Source: Pseudomonadota bacterium
Lineage (GTDB): Bacteria > Pseudomonadota > Gammaproteobacteria > Burkholderiales > Gallionellaceae
Length of the DNA: 55,335 nucleotides
Assembly (NCBI GenBank): GCA_021821945.1
Contig: JAJZTF010000010.1
Location: forward strand, 49,787 to 105,121
Reading direction: 5' to 3'
Below the pieces are notes generated by a model, which saw only the letters and a program-made list of their open reading frames with translations, made no database searches and had not been told where the DNA came from. Both the position numbers and the translations under genes were made by a program. Below are positions 24,863 through 33,824 of this stretch, one piece after another. Within the stretch, counting starts at the first letter, position 1; each line of letters begins with the position of its first letter.

Positions 24863-26839
24863 CTAGGATTTGGCAAGCATGGCTTTAAGTCTGGCCAGCT
24901 TGTCCATGCCTTCTTCCTTGCTCACCTGTGTCTCTGCGTTGATGCCCGCATGCACCAGTTCTCCCTGGGGCATTTCTTCAAGGAAACGGCTGGGCTCACA
25001 AAGCGCCCATTCCTTTCCGCGTCTGCGCCGCTTGCAATAACTGATCTGCAGGCTGCGTTCCGCCCGGGTGATGCCGACATACATCAGCCTGCGCTCCTCT
25101 TCTATGCCTTTTTCATCGCTGTCCCTGAAAGGCAGGATGTCTTCTTCGGCGCCGACGATGAAAACATGGGGGAATTCCAGCCCCTTGGCCGCGTGCAGCG
25201 TGGACAGGGAAACCGCGTCGGGGGATTCCTCGCGCCCGTCCAGCATGTTGATCAGGGCGATGGTCTGCACCATCTCGAGCAGCGTCTTCTCATCCGCTTC
25301 TGCCTTGCGTTTTAACCATCCCGTGAAGTCCTCCACGTTCTTCCATTTTCCCTCGGCCTGCCTGGGCTCAAAAGAATCGTAGAGCCATGCCTCGTAGTTG
25401 ATGGCGCGCAGCAGCTCATCGAGCAGCTCTCCGCAAGGTTCCTTGTCTGCGCGCGCCTCAAGGCGGCCGATGAAGCGGCAGAATGTCATCAGATCCTCAT
25501 ATTGATTGGGCGCGATCAGCTCATGCATCCCGGCTGAAAAGGCCGCCTCGAAAAGGCTGATGTGGCGCGATCCCGCGTGATTGCCCAGCTTCTCGAGTGT
25601 TGCATTGCCTATGCCCCGCTTTGGCGTCGTGATCGCGCGTATGAAGGCCGGATCGTCATCCGGATTGGCGATGAGGCGCAGATAGGCCGTGATGTCCTTG
25701 ATCTCGGATTTGTCGAAAAATGAAGTACCGCCGCTGACGGTATAGGGTACGCGCTGTGCCCTCAACTGCTCCTCAAATGCCCGGGAGAGATAGTTGCTGC
25801 GGTAAAGGATCGCGTAGTCCGAATATCTGGTCTGATGTTCGAGCTTGTGCGCGATCAGCTTCATCACCACGCTCTCGGCCTCGTGTTCGTCATCGCGAGC
25901 CGCATAGATCCTGATCGCATCACCCATGCCGTGATCGCTCCACAGGCTTTTTTCGAAAACCTTGGTATTGTGGTTGATGAGCTCATTGGCCACCTTCAGA
26001 ATGCGCTGCGAGGAGCGGTAATTCTGTTCCAGCTTGATCACGCGAAGCTGGCTGTAATCGCTCTTCAGGTTCCGAAGATTCTCTATGCTCGCCCCCCGCC
26101 ATGCATAGATCGCCTGGTCGTCGTCCCCCACTGCGGTGAATGCGGCGCGGTGGCCTGCCAGAAGCCGGGTAAGCTGGTACTGGCAATCGTTCGTGTCCTG
26201 ATATTCGTCGATCAGCAAATACCTGAGCCTGTGCTGCCAGCGCTGAAGGGCTTCGGGATGCTCATTGAAGAGCCTCACGGGCAAGTGTATGAGATCGTCG
26301 AAATCCACCGCCTGATAGGCGCGCAACGTCTCCTGATAGCGCGCATAAACGCGCGCATGTCCCTCTTCTTCAGCGCTGCCTGCCTCCACCCTGTCTGCTG
26401 TAACGAAGGCGGACTTCCAGTTCGATATCCGGGTCTGTATTTCGCGGATTTCCTGCTTGTCGGAAGAATTGGCGAGTTCGCTGATGACCTTTACGGTATC
26501 GCTTGAATCGAATATCGAGAACTGCGGCTTGTAGCCCAGGAGCCTCGCCTCGGCGCGCAGTATGTTCATGCCCAGGGAATGGAATGTGCTGACCAGAAGA
26601 TCCTTGGCATTCTTGCCTTGCATCAGCTGACCCACGCGCTCCCTCATCTCGCTTGCGGCCTTGTTGGTGAAGGTGATCGCGGCGATGTTTCGCGCTTCAT
26701 AGCCGCACTCCTCGATGAGATAGGCGATCTTGTGCGTGATAACCCTGGTCTTGCCGCTGCCCGCACCGGCCAGCACCAGTAGCGGTCCGCCCAGATACGT
26801 GACCGCATCCTTTTGTTCTGCATTGAGCTTGCTCAGCAT
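24863..26839 (-). CDS. rep: ATP-dependent DNA helicase Rep
   Basis: 658 residues, near the length of Rep proteins. UvrD/Rep superfamily 1 motifs: QKDAVTYLGGPLLVLAGAGS with Walker A GAGSGKT, ITFTNKAASEMRERV (Ia), VDFDDLIHLP, LIDEYQDTN (II), VGDDDQAIYAWRGA (III), LEQNYRSS (IV), LHAAKGLEFPHVFI (V) and RRLMYVGITRAE (VI). It unwinds DNA 3' to 5' and helps replication forks pass obstacles. The gene runs in the same direction as galE, 7 bp apart. Confidence 0.95.
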   Translation of the reverse strand: MLSKLNAEQKDAVTYLGGPLLVLAGAGSGKTRVITHKIAYLIEECGYEARNIAAITFTNKAASEMRERVGQLMQGKNAKDLLVSTFHSLGMNILRAEARLLGYKPQFSIFDSSDTVKVISELANSSDKQEIREIQTRISNWKSAFVTADRVEAGSAEEEGHARVYARYQETLRAYQAVDFDDLIHLPVRLFNEHPEALQRWQHRLRYLLIDEYQDTNDCQYQLTRLLAGHRAAFTAVGDDDQAIYAWRGASIENLRNLKSDYSQLRVIKLEQNYRSSQRILKVANELINHNTKVFEKSLWSDHGMGDAIRIYAARDDEHEAESVVMKLIAHKLEHQTRYSDYAILYRSNYLSRAFEEQLRAQRVPYTVSGGTSFFDKSEIKDITAYLRLIANPDDDPAFIRAITTPKRGIGNATLEKLGNHAGSRHISLFEAAFSAGMHELIAPNQYEDLMTFCRFIGRLEARADKEPCGELLDELLRAINYEAWLYDSFEPRQAEGKWKNVEDFTGWLKRKAEADEKTLLEMVQTIALINMLDGREESPDAVSLSTLHAAKGLEFPHVFIVGAEEDILPFRDSDEKGIEEERRLMYVGITRAERSLQISYCKRRRRGKEWALCEPSRFLEEMPQGELVHAGINAETQVSKEEGMDKLARLKAMLAKS

Positions 26840-26846
26840 TGCAGGG

Positions 26847-27860
26847 CTATGGATATCCCGATGGATTCATCGATTGCCAGCGCCAGCTGTCCTGGCACAT
26901 CCTGTCTATCCCCAAGCTCGCAGACCACCCCAGAAGATTTCTTGCACGCTCCGGATCTGCGTAGCAGCAGGCGATATCGCCCGGCCTTCTTTCCACGATG
27001 CGGTGGGGAATCTCTCGCCCGCTTGCCTTCCTGAAGGCATTGACCATCTCCAGCACGCTGTACCCCTGGCCCGTTCCAAGGTTCACGGTGAAGAGTCCCT
27101 GATTCCTGGCGAGGTGATCGAGCGCCAGCACATGGCCGCGGGCGAGATCGACCACATGAATGTAGTCGCGCACGCCTGTCCCGTCCGGCGTCGGATAGTC
27201 GTTGCCGAAGACCTGAAGGAACTCGCGTCTCCCGACCGCCACCTGGGCGATGAAGGGCATCAGGTTGTTGGGCATGCCATTCGGGTCCTCCCCTATCAGG
27301 CCGCTTTCGTGCGCGCCCACCGGATTGAAGTAGCGCAGGATGCCGATGCGCCATGCAGAATCGGATCTATAAAGATCGCGAAGGATCTGTTCTATCATCA
27401 GCTTGCTCGTGCCATACGGGTTGGTCGTGCCGCCAGTCGGAAAATCCTCGCGTATCGGCACGCTTTGGGGATCGCCATACACCGTAGCGGATGAGCTGAA
27501 CACGAGGTTTTTCACGCCGCTCTCCTGCATCACCTCGCAAAGCGCGATCGTTCCCGACAGGTTGTTGTCGTAATAGCGCAAGGGCTGTCCTACAGACTCT
27601 CCGACTGCCTTGAGCCCTGCGAAATGGATCACGCTGTCGATTGCATGCCGGCCGAATGCTGCGCGCAACGCATCCCTGTCGCGGATGTCCGCTTCAATCA
27701 CGGCGACTTTTTTGCCCGTGATCTTTTCGACGCGGATTAACGACTCGATCTTGCTGTTGCAGAAGTTGTCGAGCACCACCACTTCATGGCCGGATTCAAG
27801 CAATTCCACAGCGGTATGGCTGCCGATATAGCCCGCCCCGCCCGTCACCAGTATCTTCAT
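26847..27860 (-). CDS. galE: UDP-glucose 4-epimerase
   Basis: 337 residues, a complete short-chain dehydrogenase-type epimerase. NAD-binding [18 protein letters not shown] is at the N-terminus. The catalytic region has SSSATVYG and the YxxxK pair in [15 protein letters not shown], followed by [12 protein letters not shown]. It interconverts UDP-glucose and UDP-galactose for surface polysaccharide synthesis. It begins just downstream of the tRNA terminator and next to the integrated element, in what was originally the region after the tRNA-Glu gene. Confidence 0.96.
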   Translation of the reverse strand: MKILVTGGAGYIGSHTAVELLESGHEVVVLDNFCNSKIESLIRVEKITGKKVAVIEADIRDRDALRAAFGRHAIDSVIHFAGLKAVGESVGQPLRYYDNNLSGTIALCEVMQESGVKNLVFSSSATVYGDPQSVPIREDFPTGGTTNPYGTSKLMIEQILRDLYRSDSAWRIGILRYFNPVGAHESGLIGEDPNGMPNNLMPFIAQVAVGRREFLQVFGNDYPTPDGTGVRDYIHVVDLARGHVLALDHLARNQGLFTVNLGTGQGYSVLEMVNAFRKASGREIPHRIVERRPGDIACCYADPERARNLLGWSASLGIDRMCQDSWRWQSMNPSGYP

Positions 27861-27931
27861 CCCTTGCTTTCAAAGATTGTCGATGCGTTCAAACATACCC
27901 AGATATGGTGCAGGCGTCAACGCTGGCGGAA

Positions 27932-27957
27932 GAAAAAAAAGCCGCTTTGCAGCGGCC
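27932..27957 (-). terminator. Original terminator of the tRNA-Ala/tRNA-Glu transcript
   Basis: On the minus strand GCCGCT-GCAA-AGCGGC is followed by eight T residues. It lies 9 bp beyond the displaced host tRNA-Glu 3' end, so it was once the terminator of the intact tRNA operon and is now cut off by the 9-kb insertion. Confidence 0.85.
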
Positions 27958-27965
27958 TTTTCGAT

Positions 27966-28009
27966 TGGCGTCCCCAAGGGGATTCGAACCCCTGTTACCG
28001 CTGTGAAAG
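27966..28009 (-). repeat. attL: displaced host 3' half of tRNA-Glu
   Basis: 44 bp whose minus strand reads from the anticodon loop CTTTCAC to the CCA end, matching 36981-37024 at 39 positions. The T-arm here is GGGG-TTCGAAT-CCCC, the usual tRNA-Glu form, whereas the copy in the complete gene has CGAG/CTCG. This marks the left junction of the integrated element. The core crossover is likely within GTGAAAG (28003-28009). Confidence 0.9.
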
Positions 28010-28118
28010 AGCTGTATATTACACTTCTGTGCGCATCGGCATACGTTGTAACTATTTGTTTATTTGACTTTGTGTGCATTGAAGTCTATCATTGTCTATG
28101 CAATTTGCTCCACATCTG

Positions 28119-28142
28119 TGAGACAAATCTGAGACAAGTTGA
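28119..28142 (+). repeat. Left arm-type repeat of the element
   Basis: TGAGACAAATC-TGAGACAAGTT-GA, two direct 11-bp units. A near-identical pair lies at 36916-36939 near the other end. The location beside the attachment site and integrase gene suggests integrase arm-binding sites. Confidence 0.65.
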
Positions 28143-28178
28143 CTTAATCAGTCAACAATTAAAACAACGAGGTCCATC

Positions 28179-29441
28179 ATGGCAAGGTCTACCAGGAGTA
28201 AGTCGCTCGAAACCAGAACGAAAAGATTCGAGCTGAAAGAGGGAAAACGACATAACGTAACCATCGGACAAGGGTTGATTTTGCTTTACCGGAGAGGTGC
28301 AAAGTCTTCTACCTGGTATGCGAAAATTGCCAAAGGTGATGGTGAATATCTGCTCCAAAATCTAGGCCAGGCAGATGACCATCAAGATGCAACCGGCGTT
28401 GATATACTCAGCTACTTTCAGGCTCAGGAAAAAGCGCGGGAATGCGCTCTTGAGCTGAAGCGCAACAAGGGAGTAATTTTCAAACCTCTGACCGTTGCCA
28501 AAGCCGCTGAACAATATTTGGCGTGGTATGCGACTGAGCGGAAAGCGCTGAAGGAAACCACCGCGACGATCAACGCACATATCCTTCCCCATTTTGGCGA
28601 ACGACTGGCCAGTGAGTTGACCACCAAGGAAATAACTGCATGGCACAGAAAGCTTGCAACTACTCCGCCGCGCCGTCGCATTGGCAGGTTTTCCAAGCGT
28701 GTTCAGGAGGTCGTCAAGGTAGAGGCTACCCAGCCGCGCAAATCCACCGCAAACCGCATCCTGACTGTTCTTAAGGCCATTCTGAACAAAGCCTTTCAGG
28801 ATGATTTGATTTTCGACGACAAGGCATGGCGCAAGGTAAAACCATTCGAGAATACTGACGAGGCAATCACGCGATTTTTGACCAGTGCGGAAAGCGAGCG
28901 GCTTATCAATTCCTGCTCTGCGGACTTCCGACTGCTGGTGAAAGCCGCCCTATTCACCGGCGCGCGCTATGGAGACTTGTGTCGAATGAAGGTAAGCCAA
29001 TTCAATGTTGACACGCGCAAGGTTTACATCTCCCCCGAAGGCAAAAACAGCAAGGGCCGCTATGTCCCTCTATCTGCGGGTGGGCTGGATTTATTCCGTG
29101 AGGTATGCGCCGGAAAAGTGGGCACTGATTTTATTTTCACTCGGGCCGATGGGGTCCAGTGGGGGCGAAATTATCAGACCAGACCACTGAAAGCGGCATG
29201 TGAACAGGCGCGCATCGAACCCGCGATCAGCTTTCACGAATTGAGGCACACTTACGCCTCATTGCTTGCCCAGGCAGGTGCAGACCTGTTGACCATTTCA
29301 AAGTTGCTTGGGCATGCCGATACGCGCATCACGTCAAAACATTATGCACATCTGTGTGACAAGACCTTGAGCAATGCCGTAGAAAACTTGCTGCCTGATT
29401 TCGGGCACAAGCCGAAAAAGAAAATCGTAGCGATCAGATAA
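28179..29441 (+). CDS. int: Tyrosine recombinase / phage integrase
   Basis: 420 residues from ATG 28179, after GAGG. An N-terminal Arm-DNA-binding region and a SAM-like core-binding domain (about 100-210) are followed by the catalytic domain. Its residues are visible: Arg in LFTGARYGDLCRMK, a lysine in the following beta-hairpin (EGKNSKGRYVPL), His-x-x-Arg in SFHELRHTYASLLAQAG and the Tyr nucleophile in GHADTRITSKHYAHL. It catalyses integration and excision of the element at tRNA-Glu. It lies next to attL, as usual for P4-type integrases. Confidence 0.96.
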   Translation: MARSTRSKSLETRTKRFELKEGKRHNVTIGQGLILLYRRGAKSSTWYAKIAKGDGEYLLQNLGQADDHQDATGVDILSYFQAQEKARECALELKRNKGVIFKPLTVAKAAEQYLAWYATERKALKETTATINAHILPHFGERLASELTTKEITAWHRKLATTPPRRRIGRFSKRVQEVVKVEATQPRKSTANRILTVLKAILNKAFQDDLIFDDKAWRKVKPFENTDEAITRFLTSAESERLINSCSADFRLLVKAALFTGARYGDLCRMKVSQFNVDTRKVYISPEGKNSKGRYVPLSAGGLDLFREVCAGKVGTDFIFTRADGVQWGRNYQTRPLKAACEQARIEPAISFHELRHTYASLLAQAGADLLTISKLLGHADTRITSKHYAHLCDKTLSNAVENLLPDFGHKPKKKIVAIR

Positions 29442-29542
29442 AAAAGCAACACAGCCGCCTGACTGATTCAGGCAAAGCGGCGGCAGAGGTGATGCAACAC
29501 CCGTACCGCCTAACCACAACGTAAAAAAAGGAGTTTTACATC

Positions 29543-29944
29543 ATGGCTACTGTTCATTCTACAGCACTCATTTCCAATGAGTCTGCTGCTCAAATAAGTA
29601 ATCAATCCCGAAACGAGGGCTTTAACGTCGCGCTCGGTCGTGCCTTATTCACGGATCCGCAAAAGGATCGACACAGCGCTGTTGTCGAGTCAAATGTCAC
29701 CGATCTGGAGGCAGGTATCAGGGTGAGAGACTTGATCCGGATTGATTTTACCGCCTCGCAGCTTGGTGATGGCCTCTATATCATCACGCTCGATGACAAC
29801 TGGATCGGCTATCGACGATTTCAGCGCATGCCTAGCTTGACGATGGTTCACAGCGGAAAAACGATCCCGGTTACACCGGACATTTTCGGCAGCATCAAAG
29901 TGGTTGGGAAAGTCCTCGATATTTACCGCAGCACAGGAGAATAA
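29543..29944 (+). CDS. S24/LexA-like C-terminal fragment protein, no catalytic serine
   Basis: 133 residues, preceded by AAAGGAG. The second half, LGDGLYIITLDDNWIGYRRF followed by QRMPSL and ending FGSIKVVGKVLDIYRS, resembles the C-terminal strands of S24 phage-repressor peptidase domains (GDGLYVL...KRLQRLP...IIGRVV). There is no helix-turn-helix, no GDSM-type serine motif, and the usual lysine is replaced by Tyr-Arg. It may dimerise with, or interfere with, full S24 repressors such as those of a helper phage; this is inference. It is co-directional with the next small gene, 4 bp apart. Confidence 0.65.
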   Translation: MATVHSTALISNESAAQISNQSRNEGFNVALGRALFTDPQKDRHSAVVESNVTDLEAGIRVRDLIRIDFTASQLGDGLYIITLDDNWIGYRRFQRMPSLTMVHSGKTIPVTPDIFGSIKVVGKVLDIYRSTGE

Positions 29945-29948
29945 CAGC

Positions 29949-30212
29949 ATGAGCGTTGACTATGAAGATCAGTTAAACCACATCCGGATTATTCGCCGGG
30001 CGCTTCTCATCGGCCTGGATTCATATGGCGAAATCGAGCGCATTGATAATGCCTTCGGCATCCAAAAGCTTGCAGGGAATGACGTTGCAGACGATCTGAA
30101 GCCGAGACATCCGACTGCTGGCGATCCGGGGGAAGCCATCGGGGAATTTGCCCAGGCATTGAGATTGCTGGAATTGATGGAGCGCGAAGCCGGCGAGATG
30201 CATAGCCAATAA
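29949..30212 (+). CDS. Small hypothetical protein
   Basis: 87 residues from ATG 29949, with AGGAG upstream. It is acidic and helical (for example DYEDQLNHIRIIRRALLIGL and GEFAQALRLLELMEREAGEM), with no recognised domain. The start is 4 bp after the S24-like gene, so the two are co-transcribed. It precedes the C4-like RNA. Confidence 0.7.
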   Translation: MSVDYEDQLNHIRIIRRALLIGLDSYGEIERIDNAFGIQKLAGNDVADDLKPRHPTAGDPGEAIGEFAQALRLLELMEREAGEMHSQ

Positions 30213-30225
30213 GCAATATCGAGTT

Positions 30226-30281
30226 TGCCACCCCTAGCCTGGCCGGGCGAAAGGCGGGAACCTTCACCGCTCGGGGTGGCA
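30226..30281 (+). ncRNA. C4-like antisense RNA of phages and satellites
   Basis: An outer stem TGCCACCCC (30226-30234) pairs perfectly with GGGGTGGCA (30273-30281). Inside lie a GCC-GGGCGAAA-GGC hairpin and a GCGG-GAACCTTCA-CCGC hairpin. The combination GGGCGAAAG, GGGAACCTTCAC and CGGGGTGGCAT is what I recall of the C4 antisense RNA family, which includes P1/P7 C4 and the P4 immunity RNA. The loop CCTTCA is complementary to TGAAGG at 30288-30293 and at 30300-30305, the latter overlapping the ribosome site of the next gene. It probably represses that gene post-transcriptionally and so provides immunity or copy control. Confidence 0.68.
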
Positions 30282-30312
30282 TCTATTTGAAGGGCACTTT
30301 GAAGGGGTGCGC

Positions 30313-30891
30313 ATGAAAAGATACTACACCACAAATCAAGCCGCCCAGGCGATTGCCGAACGATTGAATGGTACGCAAGAAGGTGCAGCGGTAAGAGGCT
30401 GGGTAACCAGAATTTGTGCTGCCATCTTAAAGGGGGAGCTAGTCGGTGTTCATCAAGGGAAAGAGATTGATCCTGACAGTCCGGGATCAGCCGTTGCTGC
30501 TGCGGTAGGAAATATCCGTGCAGATGATCTTAATACATGGCTAGATTCCATCAGGTGTCCCGTGGAGATTGATGAGCAAGTCGAACTCACTGCCAAGGCG
30601 AACTCGGCGCCGGTCTCCACGCAAAATAATACGCACGAAGAATCGTATGACTGGAAAGCTGAAGCGCTGAAGATAGCGAATGTTATCGGGCAAAAAAAAT
30701 ATGACTCTGGTGTTCGAGAGATTACTGCACGAAACATCGCAAAGGCGGTTGCAGAAGAGCTGGAAAAGGATTCGCGATCACATGGTCAACGAGGTCCTAG
30801 AGCAAGTGAAACAATCCGGAAAGAGGCATTAAAAAGTTGGAAATTTTCTTCACGAGATAGCGGCGCGAGTGGCGCAAGATGGGCGGGTTGA
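30313..30891 (+). CDS. Element protein with helix-turn-helix-like N-terminus, probable C4 RNA target
   Basis: 192 residues from ATG 30313, directly after GAAGGGG; a GTG two codons earlier lies within that site. The N-terminus (RYYTTNQAAQAIAERLNGTQ) resembles an excisionase-type winged helix. A central acidic linker and a basic C-terminal region with ITARNIAKAVAEELEKDSRS and GPRASETIRKEALKSW follow. I do not recognise a named family. Its ribosome site is complementary to the loop of the C4-like RNA just upstream, so its translation is probably controlled by it. By analogy with P1/P4 systems it could be an anti-repressor or lytic-phase regulator. Confidence 0.7.
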   Translation: MKRYYTTNQAAQAIAERLNGTQEGAAVRGWVTRICAAILKGELVGVHQGKEIDPDSPGSAVAAAVGNIRADDLNTWLDSIRCPVEIDEQVELTAKANSAPVSTQNNTHEESYDWKAEALKIANVIGQKKYDSGVREITARNIAKAVAEELEKDSRSHGQRGPRASETIRKEALKSWKFSSRDSGASGARWAG

Positions 30892-30934
30892 AAATTTTTA
30901 AAACTCGCCCCATCATGACAGCACAAACCCCAAT

Positions 30935-30968
30935 AACGGCGCGGCCTTCAAGCCATCGCCGTTTTTTT
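30935..30968 (+). terminator. Rho-independent terminator
   Basis: AACGGCG (30935-30941) pairs with CGCCGTT (30957-30963), followed by a T-run. It closes the regulatory operon upstream of the AlpA-like gene. Confidence 0.75.
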
Positions 30969-31062
30969 ATTTTTGCGCGACATTTCCATTTCACCCCAGT
31001 TTAATAGCATCCAGAAGCACGGGTAATCACGCTTGTGCGTGTTTAAGATTTTGGAGACAGCT

Positions 31063-31260
31063 ATGAACAAATCAACACCGGAAAGTCGCGCATTTTCCAT
31101 TGCGCAATTTTGTGCAGCCTATGGCATTAGCAGGGCAGCATTCTACAACCTGCAAAGAGATGGGAAAGCGCCCTCGACGTTGAATGTCGGTAGGCGTCGT
31201 TTGATAACCAAAGCAGCTGCAGAAGTATGGGAAAAAGCCATGACTTCGGCCTCCGCTTGA
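31063..31260 (+). CDS. AlpA-like helix-turn-helix regulator
   Basis: 65 residues from ATG 31063 with TTGGAGA upstream. The compact MerR/AlpA-type winged helix is visible: FSIAQFCAAYGISRAAFYNL followed by QRDGKAPSTLNVGRRRLITK and AAAEVWEKAM. AlpA-like proteins in P4-like satellites and islands activate excision or late genes. It directly precedes the primase gene, matching the common island order of AlpA then replication genes. Confidence 0.85.
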   Translation: MNKSTPESRAFSIAQFCAAYGISRAAFYNLQRDGKAPSTLNVGRRRLITKAAAEVWEKAMTSASA

Positions 31261-31293
31261 TGGTGTTTCCATGGCATCTACAGCGGGGTACCC

Positions 31294-32118
31294 ATGAGCC
31301 ATTCTGATGAATTTATCGATGCCATGCGGGCGCAGGGGCTCGCCATGCACCGCAACGAGCTGGTGGCCGATGGTTTGCTGCATCGTTACCGTGTAGAAGG
31401 CGATAAACCCGGTTCTCTCAACGGCTGGTATGTCCTGGACTTGATTCACCCAGCACACGGTGCTTGCGGTTCATGGAAAACCGGGCAGTCAATAAGCTGG
31501 CATCCCGCGCATCAAACTGCACTGAGTGATGATGACCGACGCGCCCTGGCGCGGCGTCAAGCTGCCACACGCGCAGCACGAGACGCCGAACAGGTTGCGG
31601 TTCAGACTTCGGCACAGAATCGCGCATACAAATTATGGGGGGCGGCCAAACCCGCGAAAAACAAGCATCCATATCTGCTCAGAAAGGGCGTAGGCGCGTT
31701 CGGGATTCGCCAGATGGGGGATAGGCTCATCATTCCCCTGCGAGACGATTGTGGGGCGATTTGGAGCATCCAGTTCATTGATTCGGGTGGTGGCAAACGT
31801 TTTCTGTCTGGTGGCCGGAAAAAGGGTTGTTATTTTTCCATCGGCGTTCCCAAGGATGTGCTTTGCATCTGTGAAGGATACGCGACCGGCGCGAGCGTCT
31901 ACATGTCCACCGGCCACGCCACGGCCATCGCTTTTGATGCTGGCAACCTGGCGTCTGTGGCTGCAGCGATGCGCAAGAAATTCCCTGAATTAAAAATCAT
32001 CATCGTGGCGGATTATGACGCGGACACCGAAGGAAATCCCGGTATGACTTACGCCCTCGATGCAGCCCGCGCAATAGGCGCTCTTGTGGCCTTCCCGATT
32101 TTTGAGGTGGCTATCTGA
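31294..32118 (+). CDS. TOPRIM-domain primase-like protein
   Basis: 274 residues. The N-terminal half includes basic helices and YLLRKGVGAFGIRQMGDRLI followed by IPLRDDCGAIWSIQFID. The C-terminal half is a TOPRIM domain: VLCICEGYATGASVYMSTGH, AIAFDAGNLASVAAAMRKKF and IIVADYDADTEGNPG, with catalytic Glu and the Asp-x-Asp pair. It probably primes replication of the element together with the helicase, whose start overlaps its stop (TGATG). Confidence 0.88.
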   Translation: MSHSDEFIDAMRAQGLAMHRNELVADGLLHRYRVEGDKPGSLNGWYVLDLIHPAHGACGSWKTGQSISWHPAHQTALSDDDRRALARRQAATRAARDAEQVAVQTSAQNRAYKLWGAAKPAKNKHPYLLRKGVGAFGIRQMGDRLIIPLRDDCGAIWSIQFIDSGGGKRFLSGGRKKGCYFSIGVPKDVLCICEGYATGASVYMSTGHATAIAFDAGNLASVAAAMRKKFPELKIIIVADYDADTEGNPGMTYALDAARAIGALVAFPIFEVAI

Positions 32119-33824
32119 TGACTCTCAGCGACATGAATGATCTGCATGCAACCAAAGGCAAAAAGGCCGTCAAGGAAGCAATCGACGCCGCCAAACCGCC
32201 AGAATCGATAAGCAAGCCGTCAAATAAAAAGGCGCGACTACCGCCTAAGCTATCAGGGGGATCGTCGGGAACATTCAACGCAGAAGGCAAGCGCGTCATT
32301 CGCCACGATCAGGGCAATCTCCCTGATATTCTCGATGCACTTGGCGCGGCTCTCGCCGAGGCCGACGATCTGAATTTGTTCGTTCACTCAGGTCGTCTGG
32401 TGCGCATTTATCCGGCATCGGACAAGCAGATGGGCAGTGTCCACCGCCCGAAAGGAACTCTGATTTTGCACGATGTCGATGCGGCCCATTTGGCAGAACT
32501 GGCCGGGCGCGCTGCCATTCATGAAAAGTTCGACTTGCGCACGGAAAGCTATCGAAAGATTGACTGTCCGCGCCGTGTTACTGAAGCATATCTGGCGCGG
32601 GGCCATTTCCCTGAGCTGCGCAAGTTAACCGGGTCTATAGAAGCTCCTATCGTTACCCTTGAAGGAAAGCTGATCGATCGCCCTGGTTATGATGAAAACA
32701 CCGGCCTGTATCTCGCGTTCGACACGATACTGGGGTATCGGCGCCCGCAGATGAAATTGAGCCAGGCGCAGGCAAAAAAGGCCATAGATCGATTGCTTAA
32801 GTCGATTGAACTTTTCCCTTTTGTAGCGGATGCCGATCGCTCGGCGGCAGTGGCTGCGATTATCACCAGCCTGGTGCGGCGCGCTCTCCCTGCTGCACCT
32901 ATGTTTGCAGTGTCGGCCCCGTCAGCCGGAACGGGTAAAACTCTGCTTTCCAATACGGCCCCGGTAATTTCGACCGGGCGGGTCGCTTCCGTGCTGTCAC
33001 TTGGGCATGATGAAGCCGAGTCAGAGAAACGCATCGCAGGTGTATTGCTTGCTGGCGATGGCGCGATCCTGTTGGACAACATTGAGCGTCCCTTGAGCGG
33101 CGATTTACTTTGCCAGGTGCTAACGCAATCCTCGGTACGCCTACGCCCGCTGGGCGGCTCCGGAATGGTCTCTGTGCCGACGAATAGCATGCTGGTCGCA
33201 ACGGGCAACAATCTCGCCGTCTTGGGCGATCTAAAGCGGCGTATCGCGCTGATCCGCCTTGATGCTGGTGAAGAGCGACCAGAGCAGCGGAAGTTCTCTC
33301 GCGATCATTTAGAGGATGTTTTTGCAAATCGCGGCGAACTGATAACCGCAGCCCTTTCAATCCCCTTGGCTTACCACAGCGCAGGATCACCGCCCATCGA
33401 AAAACTATATCCGCTTGGCGGCTTTGAGCAGTGGGACATCATGGTTCGCAGACCGCTGGTTTGGCTTGGCCTTCCTGATCCACTGCTCAGCTCAGAAGGT
33501 CTCCGCGACAACGATCCCGACCTGGATGCAATGCGCCAGTTGTTTTCGTCCTGGTATGAGGCGTTCGGAGATACCAGCAAGAGCGTCTCCGAAGTGGTCA
33601 GCGCGGGCATGGACACCTTTGTCGGTTCGAGCGGCAGCGATCCTGTGCGCCCCGAGTTGAGGGATGCGCTGCAATTGGTTTGCAGCGAAAAGCCTAACAG
33701 TCGCCGTCTGGGTTACTGGCTTCGCGCTCATCGCGACCGCATCACCGAAGGCATGCAGCTGAACCAATTAGGAATAGATGGGCATAGCAAGGTAGCCAAA
33801 TGGAGGATTAAAAAATGCGGGTGA
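32118..33824 (+). CDS. AAA+ replicative helicase / DNA-binding replication protein
   Basis: 568 residues, coupled to the primase gene by a 1-bp overlap. A basic N-terminal part (about 1-60) and a middle region precede the ATPase core. That core has Walker A APSAGTGKTLL, Walker B GAILLDNIE, sensor 1 MLVATGNNLAVLGDLKRRIA and an arginine-finger-like RRIALIRLD. It resembles helicase-like ATPases found with TOPRIM primases in phages and islands. The split primase and helicase replace the single P4 alpha protein. It presumably acts at the inverted-repeat region that begins at its stop codon. Confidence 0.85.
   Translation: MTLSDMNDLHATKGKKAVKEAIDAAKPPESISKPSNKKARLPPKLSGGSSGTFNAEGKRVIRHDQGNLPDILDALGAALAEADDLNLFVHSGRLVRIYPASDKQMGSVHRPKGTLILHDVDAAHLAELAGRAAIHEKFDLRTESYRKIDCPRRVTEAYLARGHFPELRKLTGSIEAPIVTLEGKLIDRPGYDENTGLYLAFDTILGYRRPQMKLSQAQAKKAIDRLLKSIELFPFVADADRSAAVAAIITSLVRRALPAAPMFAVSAPSAGTGKTLLSNTAPVISTGRVASVLSLGHDEAESEKRIAGVLLAGDGAILLDNIERPLSGDLLCQVLTQSSVRLRPLGGSGMVSVPTNSMLVATGNNLAVLGDLKRRIALIRLDAGEERPEQRKFSRDHLEDVFANRGELITAALSIPLAYHSAGSPPIEKLYPLGGFEQWDIMVRRPLVWLGLPDPLLSSEGLRDNDPDLDAMRQLFSSWYEAFGDTSKSVSEVVSAGMDTFVGSSGSDPVRPELRDALQLVCSEKPNSRRLGYWLRAHRDRITEGMQLNQLGIDGHSKVAKWRIKKCG

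Noticed and set aside
30870..30920. Imperfect inverted sequence with GATGGGCG and CGCCCCATC after the gene at 30313
   Set aside because: The arms are not fully complementary and there is no T-run. The clear terminator at 30935 explains the region.
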